Assembly: GCF_900698915.1 (NCBI RefSeq)
Contig: NZ_LR217710.1
Coordinates: 124,001-188,000, forward strand
DNA from: Buchnera aphidicola (Cinara curvipes)
GTDB lineage: Bacteria > Pseudomonadota > Gammaproteobacteria > Enterobacterales > Enterobacteriaceae
Length of the DNA: 64,000 nt
Direction: 5' to 3'
The position numbers and the translations under genes are program-made. The notes below the pieces were generated by a model. That model was not told where the DNA came from. It worked only from the letters and a program-made list of their open reading frames with translations, and made no database searches. Positions 28,764 through 38,591 of this stretch are shown in pieces; position 1 is the stretch's first letter; every line of letters begins with the position of its first letter.

Positions 28764-29516
28764 ATGAAGTTTGTTTTTGGTATAGAATATGATGGAAGTA
28801 TGTATTATGGTTGGCAAAAACAAAGATCTGTATTAACTTTACAGGGATGTGTAGAAACAGCTTTTTCAAAAATTGCTGATCATCAAGTAGATATAGTTTG
28901 TGCGGGAAGAACTGATCGTGGTGTACATGCTATTAAACAGATTGCTCATTTTAGTACTAATACTATACGTAGTAATAACGTTTGGTTAAAAGGTGTAAAT
29001 TCTTTGTTACCATATGATATAAAAGTTTTATGGATAAAAGAAGTTTCATCTAATTTTAATGCTAGATTTTCTGCTATATCTCGTTCTTATAGATATATTA
29101 TTTTAAATAAAAATAGACAATCTAGTTTTATGACAAAATATTATTTTTATGTAAAAGATGTATTAGATATACAAAAAATGCAATATAGTTCTAGTTTTTT
29201 ACTTGGTCAACATGATTTTACTTCTTTTAAAAGTAGTGGATGTCAATCTTTATCTCCTAATAGGAAAATAATTTCCTTATTAGTATATAATATAAATGAT
29301 TTTGTAATTATTGATATTACTGCTAATTCTTTTTTATATCATATGGTGAGAAATATAGTAGGTTGTTTAATTTCTATAGGATTATCTAAACATAGTGTTA
29401 ATTGGACTAAAATAATTTTACATAATAAAGATATAAATAAAATTTATTCTACTGTTCCACCGCATGGACTATATTTTTTATCTGCTTCATATCCTAATTA
29501 TTATTCAATATATTAG
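28764..29516 (+). CDS. truA: tRNA pseudouridine(38-40) synthase
   Basis: Isomerises uridines 38-40 in tRNA anticodon arms. It has 250 residues (E. coli 270). The N-terminus FGIEYDGSMYYGWQKQ is typical of the family, and the catalytic aspartate is in CAGRTDRGVHAIKQIAHF near residue 52. The later motifs SRSYRYIILN, GQHDFTSFKSSGCQS, and the C-terminal FLYHMVRNIVGCLISIG are conserved. ATG 28764 follows TTTAGGAAAAG. The gene stands alone; its usual neighbours dksA and mrcB are missing. Confidence 0.97.
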   Translation: MKFVFGIEYDGSMYYGWQKQRSVLTLQGCVETAFSKIADHQVDIVCAGRTDRGVHAIKQIAHFSTNTIRSNNVWLKGVNSLLPYDIKVLWIKEVSSNFNARFSAISRSYRYIILNKNRQSSFMTKYYFYVKDVLDIQKMQYSSSFLLGQHDFTSFKSSGCQSLSPNRKIISLLVYNINDFVIIDITANSFLYHMVRNIVGCLISIGLSKHSVNWTKIILHNKDINKIYSTVPPHGLYFLSASYPNYYSIY

Positions 29517-30028
29517 AAATATTTTAATTAAATATATAAATTTTTTTATACTTTTATTTGTAAAAATTATTTTAATTTTTTTAAATATGATTAATAATTT
29601 TTATTATTCATTATTAAAATTAATAATATATAATTTTTATTATTTAATTTTTTATTAAATTTAATTAAACGAATATATTGTATTTTTATTAAAAAAATTT
29701 ATTTTTATTTTAAAATAAATATTTTATATAAAAATTTATTTTACTTATATAATAATAATATATTATATCATATAATAATATAATGGATAGTTTAATTAAT
29801 TAAAAATTTTTAAATAAATAAACTTTAAATATTTTTATAAATAAAAAAAATTTTCTTTATATTATTTAATATAATTTTATTCACAATCATATTGTGAACA
29901 ATATATAATATAATTTTATTTTTTATTTTTATGAAAATTTTCAATAAATTAATATTTTTATGAAAATATTTTCTTTAATTTTATATAAACTTTTTACATT
30001 TTGTATTAGCAAAATATGAGATTTTAGT
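29517..30028. other. Intergenic region between truA and secA
   Basis: About 510 bases, nearly all A/T. An apparent 64-codon reading frame crossing the truA stop is Ile/Tyr/Phe/Leu only and looks like chance translation. No SecM-like arrest peptide is present. It holds a palindrome (29880-29898) and a 13-base direct repeat TTTTTATGAAAAT at 29926-29938 and 29955-29967. Confidence 0.55.
29880..29898. repeat. Palindrome TTCACAAT-CAT-ATTGTGAA upstream of secA
   Basis: A perfect eight-base inverted repeat around a three-base centre, 130 bases upstream of the secA start. Consensus-like TATAAT hexamers follow at 29904-29914. It could be an operator or a small hairpin ending the truA transcript; no T run follows. 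Confidence 0.4.
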
Positions 30029-32623
30029 ATGTTAGGTAAACTAATTAATAATTTTTTTCTTAGCCGAAATGAACGTGTTTTAAGAAATTTAAATGATCTT
30101 GTTATTAAAATAAATAGTTTAGAAAAAGATCTATTAAATTTATCAGATCATGAATTAAAAAAAAAAACATATGAATTTAAATTACGATTAAAAAATGGAG
30201 ATACAATAGATTCATTACTTCCTGAGGCTTTTTCTGTAATTCGTGAATCTAGTAAAAGAATTTTTGGTATGCGACATTTTGATGTACAAATCTTAGGTGG
30301 GATTATTTTACATAAAAAATGTATTGCCGAAATGCGCACAGGAGAAGGAAAAACGCTGACCGCTACATTACCCGCATATTTAAATGCACTTTTAGGTAAA
30401 GGGGTGCATATAGTTACAATGAACGATTATCTTGCAAAAAGAGACGCAAATAAAAATCGTATTTTATTTGAGTTTTTAGGCTTGAGTGTTGGTATAAATA
30501 TTTCAGGTATGTCACAAGAAGATAAAAGAAAAGCATATTTAGCTGATATTACATACGGTACAAATCATGAATATGGTTTTGATTATTTACGTGACAATAT
30601 GGTTTTTTGTAATACACAGAAAGTTCAAAGAAAATTATATTTTGCTTTAGTTGATGAGGTTGATTCTATTTTAATTGATGAAGCTCGTACACCATTAGTA
30701 ATTTCAGGATCTATAGAAAATAGTAGTTCTTTATATAATCGTATTAATTCTCTTATTATATATTTAGTACCAAAAAATAAAAAACACTGTAATAAAATTT
30801 GTAAAATGGGTGATTTTTATATAGATTATAAACAACGTCAAGTTTATTTGACTGAAATCGGATTAGTCAAGGTAGAAAAATTATTAGTAAAATATAATTT
30901 TATATCAAAAAAAGAATTATTATATTTACCTGAAAACATTTTTTTTATTCATCATATACTTTTAGCATTAAAAGCACATTATCTTTTTTTAAAAGATATA
31001 GATTATATTATTCAAAATAAAAAAATAATTATTGTTGATGAACATACTGGAAGAATTATGTCAAGTAGACGCTGGTCTGACGGATTACATCAAGCAATAG
31101 AAGCAAAAGAAAATGTTTTTATACAGAATGATAATCAAACTTTAGCTACTATAACCTTACAAAATTATTTTCGTTTGTATGTTAAATTATCAGGAATGAC
31201 TGGTACAGCTGCAACAGAAGCTGTTGAATTTAATTCAATTTATAAATTAGATACGGTAGTTATTCCAACAAATAAACCAATGATTCGAAAAGATATGCCA
31301 GATTTAGTGTATCTTTCTAAACAAGATAAAATTAATGCAATTATTTCTGATATACGTAGTTGTGTTCGTCGAAAACAGCCTGTATTAGTTGGAACAGTTT
31401 CTATTGAAAAATCTGAACAAATTTCTAAATTATTAAGTCAACTAAATATAAAACATAATGTTTTAAATGCTAAAATTCATTCTCAAGAAGCTCTTATTAT
31501 ATCTAAAGCAGGAGAACCCGGAGCTGTTACTATCGCTACTAATATGGCTGGAAGAGGAACGGATATTGTATTGGGAGGTATTTTAATAGATAATAGTAAT
31601 AAGAGAAGATATTTATCTCAAAAAAATAGTTTTGTTTCAAAATTATGGAGAGATAAAAATAGATTAGTTGTTGAATCAGGAGGATTACATATTATTGGTA
31701 CAGAAAGACATGAATCTCGTAGGATTGATAATCAATTAAGAGGAAGATCTGGTAGGCAAGGTGATCCAGGTTCATCAAGATTTTATTTATCACTAGATGA
31801 TTCTTTAATGCGTCTTTTTGCTTCAAAAAGAGTTATTTATTTTATGAAAACTATTGGCATGAAAGAAGGTCAATCTATTGAACACTCTTGGTTAAGTAAA
31901 TCTATTGAACAAGCACAAAAAAAAGTAGAAAATCAAAATTTTGATTCTAGAAAACAATTATTAGAATATGACGATATTATTAATGAGCAACGTTCAGTAA
32001 TATATAATGAAAGAAATAAATTAATTAATAAATCTAGTATTCATGATTATATTTTGTGTATTTTAAAAGATCGTATATATTGTTGTATTAGACAATATAT
32101 TTCAGGAAATTCAATTAATCTTGATAGTTTTTTTTCTTTAGAGCAAGAATTAAAAAATAATTTTTATTTTATTAAATCAATAAATAAATTTTTAGAACAT
32201 GATACTACTTTATATGAAAATGTTGATAAATTAATTGATTTAATTGTTACTACAATACAATTTAGTTACAATAATAATACATCTAGTGTTTTAAAAAAAT
32301 ATTCAAATATGATTGAAAAGTCAGTAATGTTACAAATATTAGATATTTTTTGGACAGAACACTTAAATGCAGTAGATTCATTAAGACAGAGTGTTTATTT
32401 AAGGGGGTATGCTCAACAAGATCCACAACAAGAATATAAAAGAGAATCATTTTTTATGTTTCAATCAATGTTAGAATCAATAAAAAATAATGTAATTAAA
32501 ACATTAATTAAAATTTTTTTTATAGAATTTGAAAAAGAGAAAAATATATATTTAAATTTTATTGATAATAAAGATTTTGATTCATTCCATTTATTAATTA
32601 GAAAATCTATCGAGATTATATAA
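30029..32623 (+). CDS. secA: Preprotein translocase ATPase SecA
   Basis: Motor that drives unfolded preproteins through SecYEG using ATP. It has 864 residues (E. coli 901). NBD1 has Walker A in EMRTGEGKTLTATLPAYL (about 100-117) and Walker B in ALVDEVDSILIDEARTPL. The preprotein-binding domain, NBD2 (NMAGRGTDIVLGG, ERHESRRIDNQLRGRSGRQGD) and the helical scaffold (LLEYDDIINEQRSVIY) are intact. The C-terminal zinc-binding domain with its CxCGSGKKYK motif, which contacts SecB and ribosomes, is missing; the protein ends in an unrelated tail (FDSFHLLIRKSIEII). This is consistent with export independent of SecB (inference). Confidence 0.98.
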   Translation: MLGKLINNFFLSRNERVLRNLNDLVIKINSLEKDLLNLSDHELKKKTYEFKLRLKNGDTIDSLLPEAFSVIRESSKRIFGMRHFDVQILGGIILHKKCIAEMRTGEGKTLTATLPAYLNALLGKGVHIVTMNDYLAKRDANKNRILFEFLGLSVGINISGMSQEDKRKAYLADITYGTNHEYGFDYLRDNMVFCNTQKVQRKLYFALVDEVDSILIDEARTPLVISGSIENSSSLYNRINSLIIYLVPKNKKHCNKICKMGDFYIDYKQRQVYLTEIGLVKVEKLLVKYNFISKKELLYLPENIFFIHHILLALKAHYLFLKDIDYIIQNKKIIIVDEHTGRIMSSRRWSDGLHQAIEAKENVFIQNDNQTLATITLQNYFRLYVKLSGMTGTAATEAVEFNSIYKLDTVVIPTNKPMIRKDMPDLVYLSKQDKINAIISDIRSCVRRKQPVLVGTVSIEKSEQISKLLSQLNIKHNVLNAKIHSQEALIISKAGEPGAVTIATNMAGRGTDIVLGGILIDNSNKRRYLSQKNSFVSKLWRDKNRLVVESGGLHIIGTERHESRRIDNQLRGRSGRQGDPGSSRFYLSLDDSLMRLFASKRVIYFMKTIGMKEGQSIEHSWLSKSIEQAQKKVENQNFDSRKQLLEYDDIINEQRSVIYNERNKLINKSSIHDYILCILKDRIYCCIRQYISGNSINLDSFFSLEQELKNNFYFIKSINKFLEHDTTLYENVDKLIDLIVTTIQFSYNNNTSSVLKKYSNMIEKSVMLQILDIFWTEHLNAVDSLRQSVYLRGYAQQDPQQEYKRESFFMFQSMLESIKNNVIKTLIKIFFIEFEKEKNIYLNFIDNKDFDSFHLLIRKSIEII

Positions 32624-32901
32624 TTATAAAAAATATTTTTATTATTATTGAATGTAATTAGATTACATTAATTATAATTTATAAATTTATATTTTATTTA
32701 AAAAATATTGAATAAATTGAATGATATAATAAAAATATTAGAAGTGAATTTTTTCATAAGGTTAATGATAATTTTTTTAAAAAATATATTTAATTATATA
32801 TAATATATATTATATAACATTTTTTAAATAAATAATTTGTATTTATAAAAATTAGATTTTTTAAATGTTAAATGTTTAATACTTTTAAAGGTTAGAAAAG
32901 T

Positions 32902-35562
32902 ATGTCAAAAAATATTTTTAAAGATATTGATCCAACTGAAACTAAAGAATGGATAGATTCTATTAATTCAGTAATTAAAAGAGATGGTATTAACAGGGTT
33001 ACTTTTTTAATAAATAAAATTTTAAAATTACATATATTAAAAAATACTCATTTTTTAAAAAAAAATAATTTAGATTATATTAATACAATTCATGTAAATG
33101 ATGAATATAAATATCCAGGTGATATTAAGTTAGAAAAAAAAATTTGTTCAGTTGTACGTTGGAATGCAATAATGATGGTTTTACGTGCTTCTCGAAAAAA
33201 TCTAGATTTAGGTGGACATATTTCCTCTTTTCAATCTTCGGCTATGATTTATGAGGTTTGTTTTAATCATTTTTTTCGTGCTTGTAATAATTATGATGGT
33301 GGTGATTTAGTTTATTTTCAAGGACATATATCCCCAGGTATTTATTCTAGAGCATTTTTAGAAGACCGTTTAACGGAAAAACAAATGGATAGTTTTAGAC
33401 AAGAAACTAGTGGAAAAGGATTATCGTCTTATCCTCATCCTAAATTAATGCCAAATTTTTGGCAATTTCCAACAGTTTCTATGGGTTTAAGTGCTATCTC
33501 AGCAATTTATCAAGCAAAATTTTTAAAATATTTAAATAATAGGAATTTAAAAAATACTTCAAAACAAACTGTTTATGTATTTTTAGGTGATGGAGAAATG
33601 GATGAACCAGAATCTAAAGGAGCTATTACTATAGCGGCTCGAGAAAAATTAGATAATTTAATTTTTGTTATTAATTGTAACTTACAACGTTTAGATGGAC
33701 CTGTAAATGGTAATGGAAAAATTATTAATGAATTAAGTGATATTTTTTCTGGAGCTGGGTGGTATGTTATTAAAGTAATTTGGGGAGGTAAATGGGATGT
33801 CTTGTTAGACAAAGATTATTCTGGTCATTTAAAAAAATTAATGAATGAAACTGTAGATGGAGATTATCAAACTTTTAAGTCAAAAAACGGTGCATATATT
33901 AGAAAACATTTTTTTGGTAAATATAAAGAAACAAAAAAATTAGTAGAAGATATGACAGATGATGATATTTGGGAGTTAAATAGAGGGGGACATGATTTTA
34001 AAAAATTGTATTCTGCTTTTTATTTAGCTAAATCTATAACAGATAAACCGGTAGTTATTTTAATACATACAGTTAAAGGTTATGGTTTAGGTAATATTGC
34101 AGAAGGTAAAAATATTGCTCATCAGATAAAAAATTTAAATATTAAAGATGTTCAGCATTTAAAAAAACAATTAAATATTAAATTAGATTCGATTTCTATA
34201 GAAAAATTATCATATATAAAATTTGCTTCTAACTCTCCAGAATTTTTATATATACACAAACAAAGAAAAAAGTTAAAAGGTTATCTTCCCGTACGTTTAA
34301 AAAATTTTTCTGAATTATTAACTATTCCAAAGTTAAATGATTTTAATGCTCTACTAGAAAAACAAATAAGACCTATTTCTACTACAATTACTTTTGTTCG
34401 AATATTAAATATTCTTTTAAAAAATATTGATTTAAAGAATAGAATTGTACCTATTATAGCAGATGAAGCGCGTACATTTGGTATGGAGGGTTTATTTCGT
34501 CAAATTGGTATATATAATTATAAAGGACAAAAATATACTCCAGCTGATAAAGATCAAATTTTTTATTATAGGGAAGAGTCTAATGGTCAAATTTTGCAAG
34601 AAGGTATTAATGAATTAGGAGCTTGTGCTTCTTGGTTATCTGCTGCTACATCGTATAGTACTAATAATTTTCCTATGATACCTTTTTATATTTATTATTC
34701 TATGTTTGGTTTTCAAAGAATAGGAGATTTTTTATGGTCATGCGGTGATCAACAAGCTAGAGGTTTTTTAATTGGAGCAACTTCTGGTAGAAGTACATTA
34801 AATGGAGAAGGTTTACAACATGCCGACGGACATAGTCATGTTTTATCTTTAACTATACCTAATTGTATTTCTTATGATCCTACATATAGCTATGAGTTAG
34901 CAATAATCATACAATCAGGTTTAAAGCGTATGTATGGAAAAAAACAAGAAAATATTTTTTATTATATTACTACTATGAATGAAAATTATAAAATGCCAAA
35001 AATGCCTGAAAATGTAGTAGAAGGTGTTTGTAAAGGAATTTATAAATTAAAAAGATATAAAGGTAAAAAAGGTCATGTTCAATTATTAGGATCTGGATCT
35101 ATTTTGCGCTGTATTAGAAAAGCTGCTAAAATATTATTTTTAGAATACCAAATTGGTTCTGATGTATATAGTGTAACTTCATTTACTGAAATTGCAAGGA
35201 ACGGTCAAGATTGTGTACGTTGGAATATGTTAAATCCGCTAAAGAAAAAGAAAAAACCATATATTTCTTCGATTATGAATTTTTCTCCTGTTATTGCAGC
35301 AACTGATTATATGAAAATTTTTGCAGAACAGATTCGAGCATATATTCCTTCAAATATATTTAGGGTATTAGGATCAGACGGATATGGTAGATCAGATAGT
35401 CGCAAGAAATTACGTGATTTTTTTGAAATTAATGAATCTTTTATTGTTATTGCAGCGTTAGATGCTTTGATTGAACAAGGAAATATAGACTCAGTGATAC
35501 TTGATCAAGCTTTAAATAAATTAAATATTGTTTCAAATAAACTTAATCCACGTTTAGCATAA
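32902..35562 (+). CDS. aceE: Pyruvate dehydrogenase E1 component
   Basis: Homodimeric, thiamine diphosphate-dependent decarboxylase of the pyruvate dehydrogenase complex. It has 886 residues (E. coli 887). Conserved sites include YFQGHISPGIYSRAFLEDRLTE, HPKLMPNFWQFPTVSMGLS, the ThDP/Mg loop GDGEMDEPES ending in NLIFVINCNLQRLDGPV, IADEARTFGMEGLFRQ, and GLQHADGHSHV. A ribosome-binding AAAGG lies upstream of ATG 32902. aceF follows 12 bases later. No pdhR repressor gene is present upstream, so pyruvate-responsive control seems lost here. Confidence 0.98.
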   Translation: MSKNIFKDIDPTETKEWIDSINSVIKRDGINRVTFLINKILKLHILKNTHFLKKNNLDYINTIHVNDEYKYPGDIKLEKKICSVVRWNAIMMVLRASRKNLDLGGHISSFQSSAMIYEVCFNHFFRACNNYDGGDLVYFQGHISPGIYSRAFLEDRLTEKQMDSFRQETSGKGLSSYPHPKLMPNFWQFPTVSMGLSAISAIYQAKFLKYLNNRNLKNTSKQTVYVFLGDGEMDEPESKGAITIAAREKLDNLIFVINCNLQRLDGPVNGNGKIINELSDIFSGAGWYVIKVIWGGKWDVLLDKDYSGHLKKLMNETVDGDYQTFKSKNGAYIRKHFFGKYKETKKLVEDMTDDDIWELNRGGHDFKKLYSAFYLAKSITDKPVVILIHTVKGYGLGNIAEGKNIAHQIKNLNIKDVQHLKKQLNIKLDSISIEKLSYIKFASNSPEFLYIHKQRKKLKGYLPVRLKNFSELLTIPKLNDFNALLEKQIRPISTTITFVRILNILLKNIDLKNRIVPIIADEARTFGMEGLFRQIGIYNYKGQKYTPADKDQIFYYREESNGQILQEGINELGACASWLSAATSYSTNNFPMIPFYIYYSMFGFQRIGDFLWSCGDQQARGFLIGATSGRSTLNGEGLQHADGHSHVLSLTIPNCISYDPTYSYELAIIIQSGLKRMYGKKQENIFYYITTMNENYKMPKMPENVVEGVCKGIYKLKRYKGKKGHVQLLGSGSILRCIRKAAKILFLEYQIGSDVYSVTSFTEIARNGQDCVRWNMLNPLKKKKKPYISSIMNFSPVIAATDYMKIFAEQIRAYIPSNIFRVLGSDGYGRSDSRKKLRDFFEINESFIVIAALDALIEQGNIDSVILDQALNKLNIVSNKLNPRLA

Positions 35563-35574
35563 AGAGGTGATATA

Positions 35575-36819
35575 GTGGACATAGAAGTCTGTGTTCCAGA
35601 TATTGGAGTAGATTGTGTTGAAGTAGTTGAAATTTTTGTTAAAAAGGGAGAAACGGTAGAAAAAGAAAGCAGTCTTATTTCTGTTGAGGGCCATAAATCT
35701 GTATTAGAAATACCCTCTCCTTTTTCTGGAGTTATTAAAAAAATATTTATTAAAGTAGGAGATAAATTATTAATTAATCAATTAATTTTAGTTTTAGATA
35801 GTCTTAATCAAAGCAATATTTTAAAAAAAAATAACACTAATAAATCTAATAGAGATGATATAGATACTTTTAATTTATTAAGAAATAATGAATTATTAAA
35901 TTTAAAAAATAATGATAATAAATCTATTAAATATACCTCAGCTTCTCCTAATGTTCGTCGTTTTGCAAGGGAATTAAATATAAATTTATCAAATATTAAA
36001 GGTAGTGGAAGAAAAGGTAGAATTATTTGGGAGGATGTACATAAATATAATTTATTAAAAAATAATAGTTTTCAAAATAAGAGTGATATTAAAAAAAATT
36101 CTATAAATAATATAAATAATCAAAATAAACATGAAAATTTAACGTCTATTCAAAGAATTTCTGGAAATAATTTATTAAATAATTGGAAAAATATTCCACA
36201 TGTTACTCAATTTGATGAAACAGATATTACTGATCTAGAAAATTTTAGAAAGTTATATAATTCTCATATTTCTCAGAGTAATATTTGTAAAAAAATTTCA
36301 CTTTTATCTTTTTTAGTAAAATCTGTTACATATGCTTTAATAAAATATCCAAGATTAAATAGTGTTTTAGATTCTAGTAAAAAAAGTATTATTTTAAAAA
36401 AAGATATTAATATTGGTATAGCTGTAGATACAAAAGATGGTTTATTAGTTCCAGTTTTAAAAAATTTAAAATATAAAAGTATTAGTGAAATATCTATTGA
36501 TATAAATAATTTTGTAAAAAAAGCTAAAAATAATCAATTAAAAATCTCTGAAATGAGTGGAGGAAGTTTTACTATTTCAAGTTTAGGAGGAATTGGTGGT
36601 ACTGGTTTTACTCCTATAATTAATGCTCCTGAGGTAGGGATACTAGGTGTTTCTAAAGCTATTTTAAAACCAATATGGAATCAAAAAAAATTTTATCCTC
36701 GTTTAATGCTTCCTTTTTCTTTATCATATGATCATCGCGTAATTGATGGTGCAGAAGGTGTTCATTTTACAACTTTTCTAGGTTATATTTTATCTGATAT
36801 TAGAAATTTATTGATTTAG
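35575..36819 (+). CDS. aceF: Dihydrolipoyl acetyltransferase (E2) with one lipoyl domain
   Basis: Core of the pyruvate dehydrogenase complex; moves the acetyl group from E1 to CoA. It has 414 residues against about 630 in E. coli because only one lipoyl domain (about 1-75) is present instead of three. The lipoyl lysine is Lys41 in VEGHKSVLEIPSPF, where the usual DKA is HKS. An Asn-rich linker leads to the E1/E3-binding domain (SASPNVRRFARELNINLSNIKGSGRKGRI, about 122-150). The catalytic domain contains DHRVIDGAEG with the active histidine near 387. The start is GTG 35575, supported by AAAGAGGTGA just upstream. Confidence 0.97.
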   Translation: MDIEVCVPDIGVDCVEVVEIFVKKGETVEKESSLISVEGHKSVLEIPSPFSGVIKKIFIKVGDKLLINQLILVLDSLNQSNILKKNNTNKSNRDDIDTFNLLRNNELLNLKNNDNKSIKYTSASPNVRRFARELNINLSNIKGSGRKGRIIWEDVHKYNLLKNNSFQNKSDIKKNSINNINNQNKHENLTSIQRISGNNLLNNWKNIPHVTQFDETDITDLENFRKLYNSHISQSNICKKISLLSFLVKSVTYALIKYPRLNSVLDSSKKSIILKKDINIGIAVDTKDGLLVPVLKNLKYKSISEISIDINNFVKKAKNNQLKISEMSGGSFTISSLGGIGGTGFTPIINAPEVGILGVSKAILKPIWNQKKFYPRLMLPFSLSYDHRVIDGAEGVHFTTFLGYILSDIRNLLI

Positions 36820-36909
36820 TTTTGAAATTATATTAATTTTTTGTTTTTTTTAATGTAAATTTTATTTATATTAAAAAATTTTATTTTTTATTAACAGAAG
36901 AGTATTTTT

Positions 36910-38328
36910 ATGAAAAAAAAAATTTGTGTTAATGTAGTAGTAATTGGTGGTGGACCTGCTGGATATTCAGCTTCATTTCGATGTTCTGATTTAGGATTAT
37001 CTACTATAATTATAGAAAAATATGGAATTTTAGGTGGAACTTGTTTAAATGTAGGTTGTATTCCATCAAAATCATTATTGCATTTAACTAATTTAATAAA
37101 AGAAATAAAAGAATTTTCAAAATATGGTATTAATATAGGAAATAATGATCCATTGGATGTATCTCAGATTATGAAGTGGAAAAATAATATTATTTTTAAA
37201 TTAAATTCAGGTCTGGAAAGTATGGCTAAATATAGAAAAGTAGATATATTGCCTGGAATTGCAAAGTTTTTAAGTAAAAATGAATTAGAAGTTGTACATA
37301 ATAATTCTATTTATAATATTCATTTTGATTATGCAGTTATTGCTTCAGGATCTAGTCCAATAAAATTAAAAAATATAGATTATAAAGATAAACGTATTTG
37401 GAATTCTACTCAAGCTCTAAATTTTAAAATAATCCCTAAAAATTTATTAATTGTTGGATCAGGAATTATTGGTTTAGAAATGGCTTCTATTTTTAGTTCT
37501 TTTGGAACTAAAGTAGATTTAATTGATAATTCTGAAAGATTTTTTCCTATGATTGATAGAGATATGAGCGATATATTTCTTCAATATACAAAAAAATATT
37601 TTAATATATATTTAAATACTTCATTAATTAATCTAAAATCTAGTATAAATGGTATTACTATAAATACTAAGGAAAAAAATAATTTATTGATTGATAAAAT
37701 ATATGATAATGTATTAATCTCGATAGGTAGAAAAGCTAATACGCATTATTTAGATTTATCTTCTGTTGGGATTAAAACAAATGATTTTGGTTTTATTATA
37801 GTAGATAATCAACTACGAACAAATATATCAAATATTTTTGCTATTGGTGATGTTTCAGGACCCCCTATGCTTGCACATAAAGGAATATATGAAGCACATA
37901 TAGTAGCTGAAGTTATTTCAGGTAAAAAATATTTTTTTGATCCTAAAGTTATCCCGTCTGTTGCTTATTGTGATCCTGAAATTTCTTGGACTGGAATAAT
38001 GGAAGAACAAGCAAATTTACAAGGAATTAATTGCCGATCAGCTATTGTACCTTGGAAATTTTCCGGTAAAGCAATAAGTTCTAATTGTTCTGATAAAGGT
38101 ATTACAAAGTTAATTGTTGATTCTGATAGTAATAGAATTATAGGAGGAATAATTATTGGTAGACATGCCGGAGAACTATTATCTGAAATTAGTTTATCTA
38201 TTGAAATGGGATGTGATATAGAAGATTTAGCTTTAACTATTCATTCTCATCCAACATTATCTGAATCCATTAATATAGCTGCTCAATTATTCAATGGTAC
38301 AGCAACAGATATGATCAATAAAAAATAA
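36910..38328 (+). CDS. lpdA: Dihydrolipoyl dehydrogenase (E3)
   Basis: FAD flavoprotein that reoxidises dihydrolipoamide with NAD in the pyruvate (and, if present, 2-oxoglutarate) dehydrogenase complexes. It has 472 residues (E. coli 474). It shows the N-terminal FAD loop VIGGGPAGYSASF, the redox disulfide GGTCLNVGCIPSKS (about 43-56), the NAD loop VGSGIIGLEMASIF, FAIGDVSGPPMLAHKG, and the C-terminal catalytic HSHPTLSES. NADH from this enzyme is the natural substrate of the complex I encoded at the start of the window. A multi-arm hairpin element follows at 38465-38500. Confidence 0.98.
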   Translation: MKKKICVNVVVIGGGPAGYSASFRCSDLGLSTIIIEKYGILGGTCLNVGCIPSKSLLHLTNLIKEIKEFSKYGINIGNNDPLDVSQIMKWKNNIIFKLNSGLESMAKYRKVDILPGIAKFLSKNELEVVHNNSIYNIHFDYAVIASGSSPIKLKNIDYKDKRIWNSTQALNFKIIPKNLLIVGSGIIGLEMASIFSSFGTKVDLIDNSERFFPMIDRDMSDIFLQYTKKYFNIYLNTSLINLKSSINGITINTKEKNNLLIDKIYDNVLISIGRKANTHYLDLSSVGIKTNDFGFIIVDNQLRTNISNIFAIGDVSGPPMLAHKGIYEAHIVAEVISGKKYFFDPKVIPSVAYCDPEISWTGIMEEQANLQGINCRSAIVPWKFSGKAISSNCSDKGITKLIVDSDSNRIIGGIIIGRHAGELLSEISLSIEMGCDIEDLALTIHSHPTLSESINIAAQLFNGTATDMINKK

Positions 38329-38464
38329 ATATTAATTTTATTGATTAAAAATATAAATAAATGTAATACTTAAATAAAAAAAATAGATATATGTAATTTA
38401 ATGAATTTTTATATTATATTTTTTGTAATATTTAATTTTTTTCTACTCTATTAGATAATAATTT

Positions 38465-38500
38465 CTGCTCTTTTTTAAAGAGCAGGTTATTTTCCTGCTC
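38465..38500. terminator. Three-arm alternative hairpin between lpdA and erpA
   Basis: Three complementary arms lie in a row: CTGCTCTTT (38465-38473), AAAGAGCAG(G) (38477-38486) and CCTGCTC (38494-38500). The middle arm can pair with the first (9 base pairs, T3 loop) or with the third (7 base pairs, 7-base loop), but not both. It is the most G/C-rich non-coding patch in the window and lies between convergent genes, so a terminator is the simplest reading. No clear T run follows either structure. See findings for the attenuator-like alternative. Confidence 0.5.
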
Positions 38501-38591
38501 TGTTCTAGTGGTCGGATTAAATAAAAGATGTATTTTTTCAGTACATGATTTATTTTTTTTAGATAAATTTAATATTTATTTTTATAAATTT

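Noticed and set aside
29464-29658. A 64-codon open frame overlapping the truA end
   Set aside because: Starts inside truA in another frame and is made only of Ile/Tyr/Phe/Leu/Asn, as expected of translated A/T-rich spacer.
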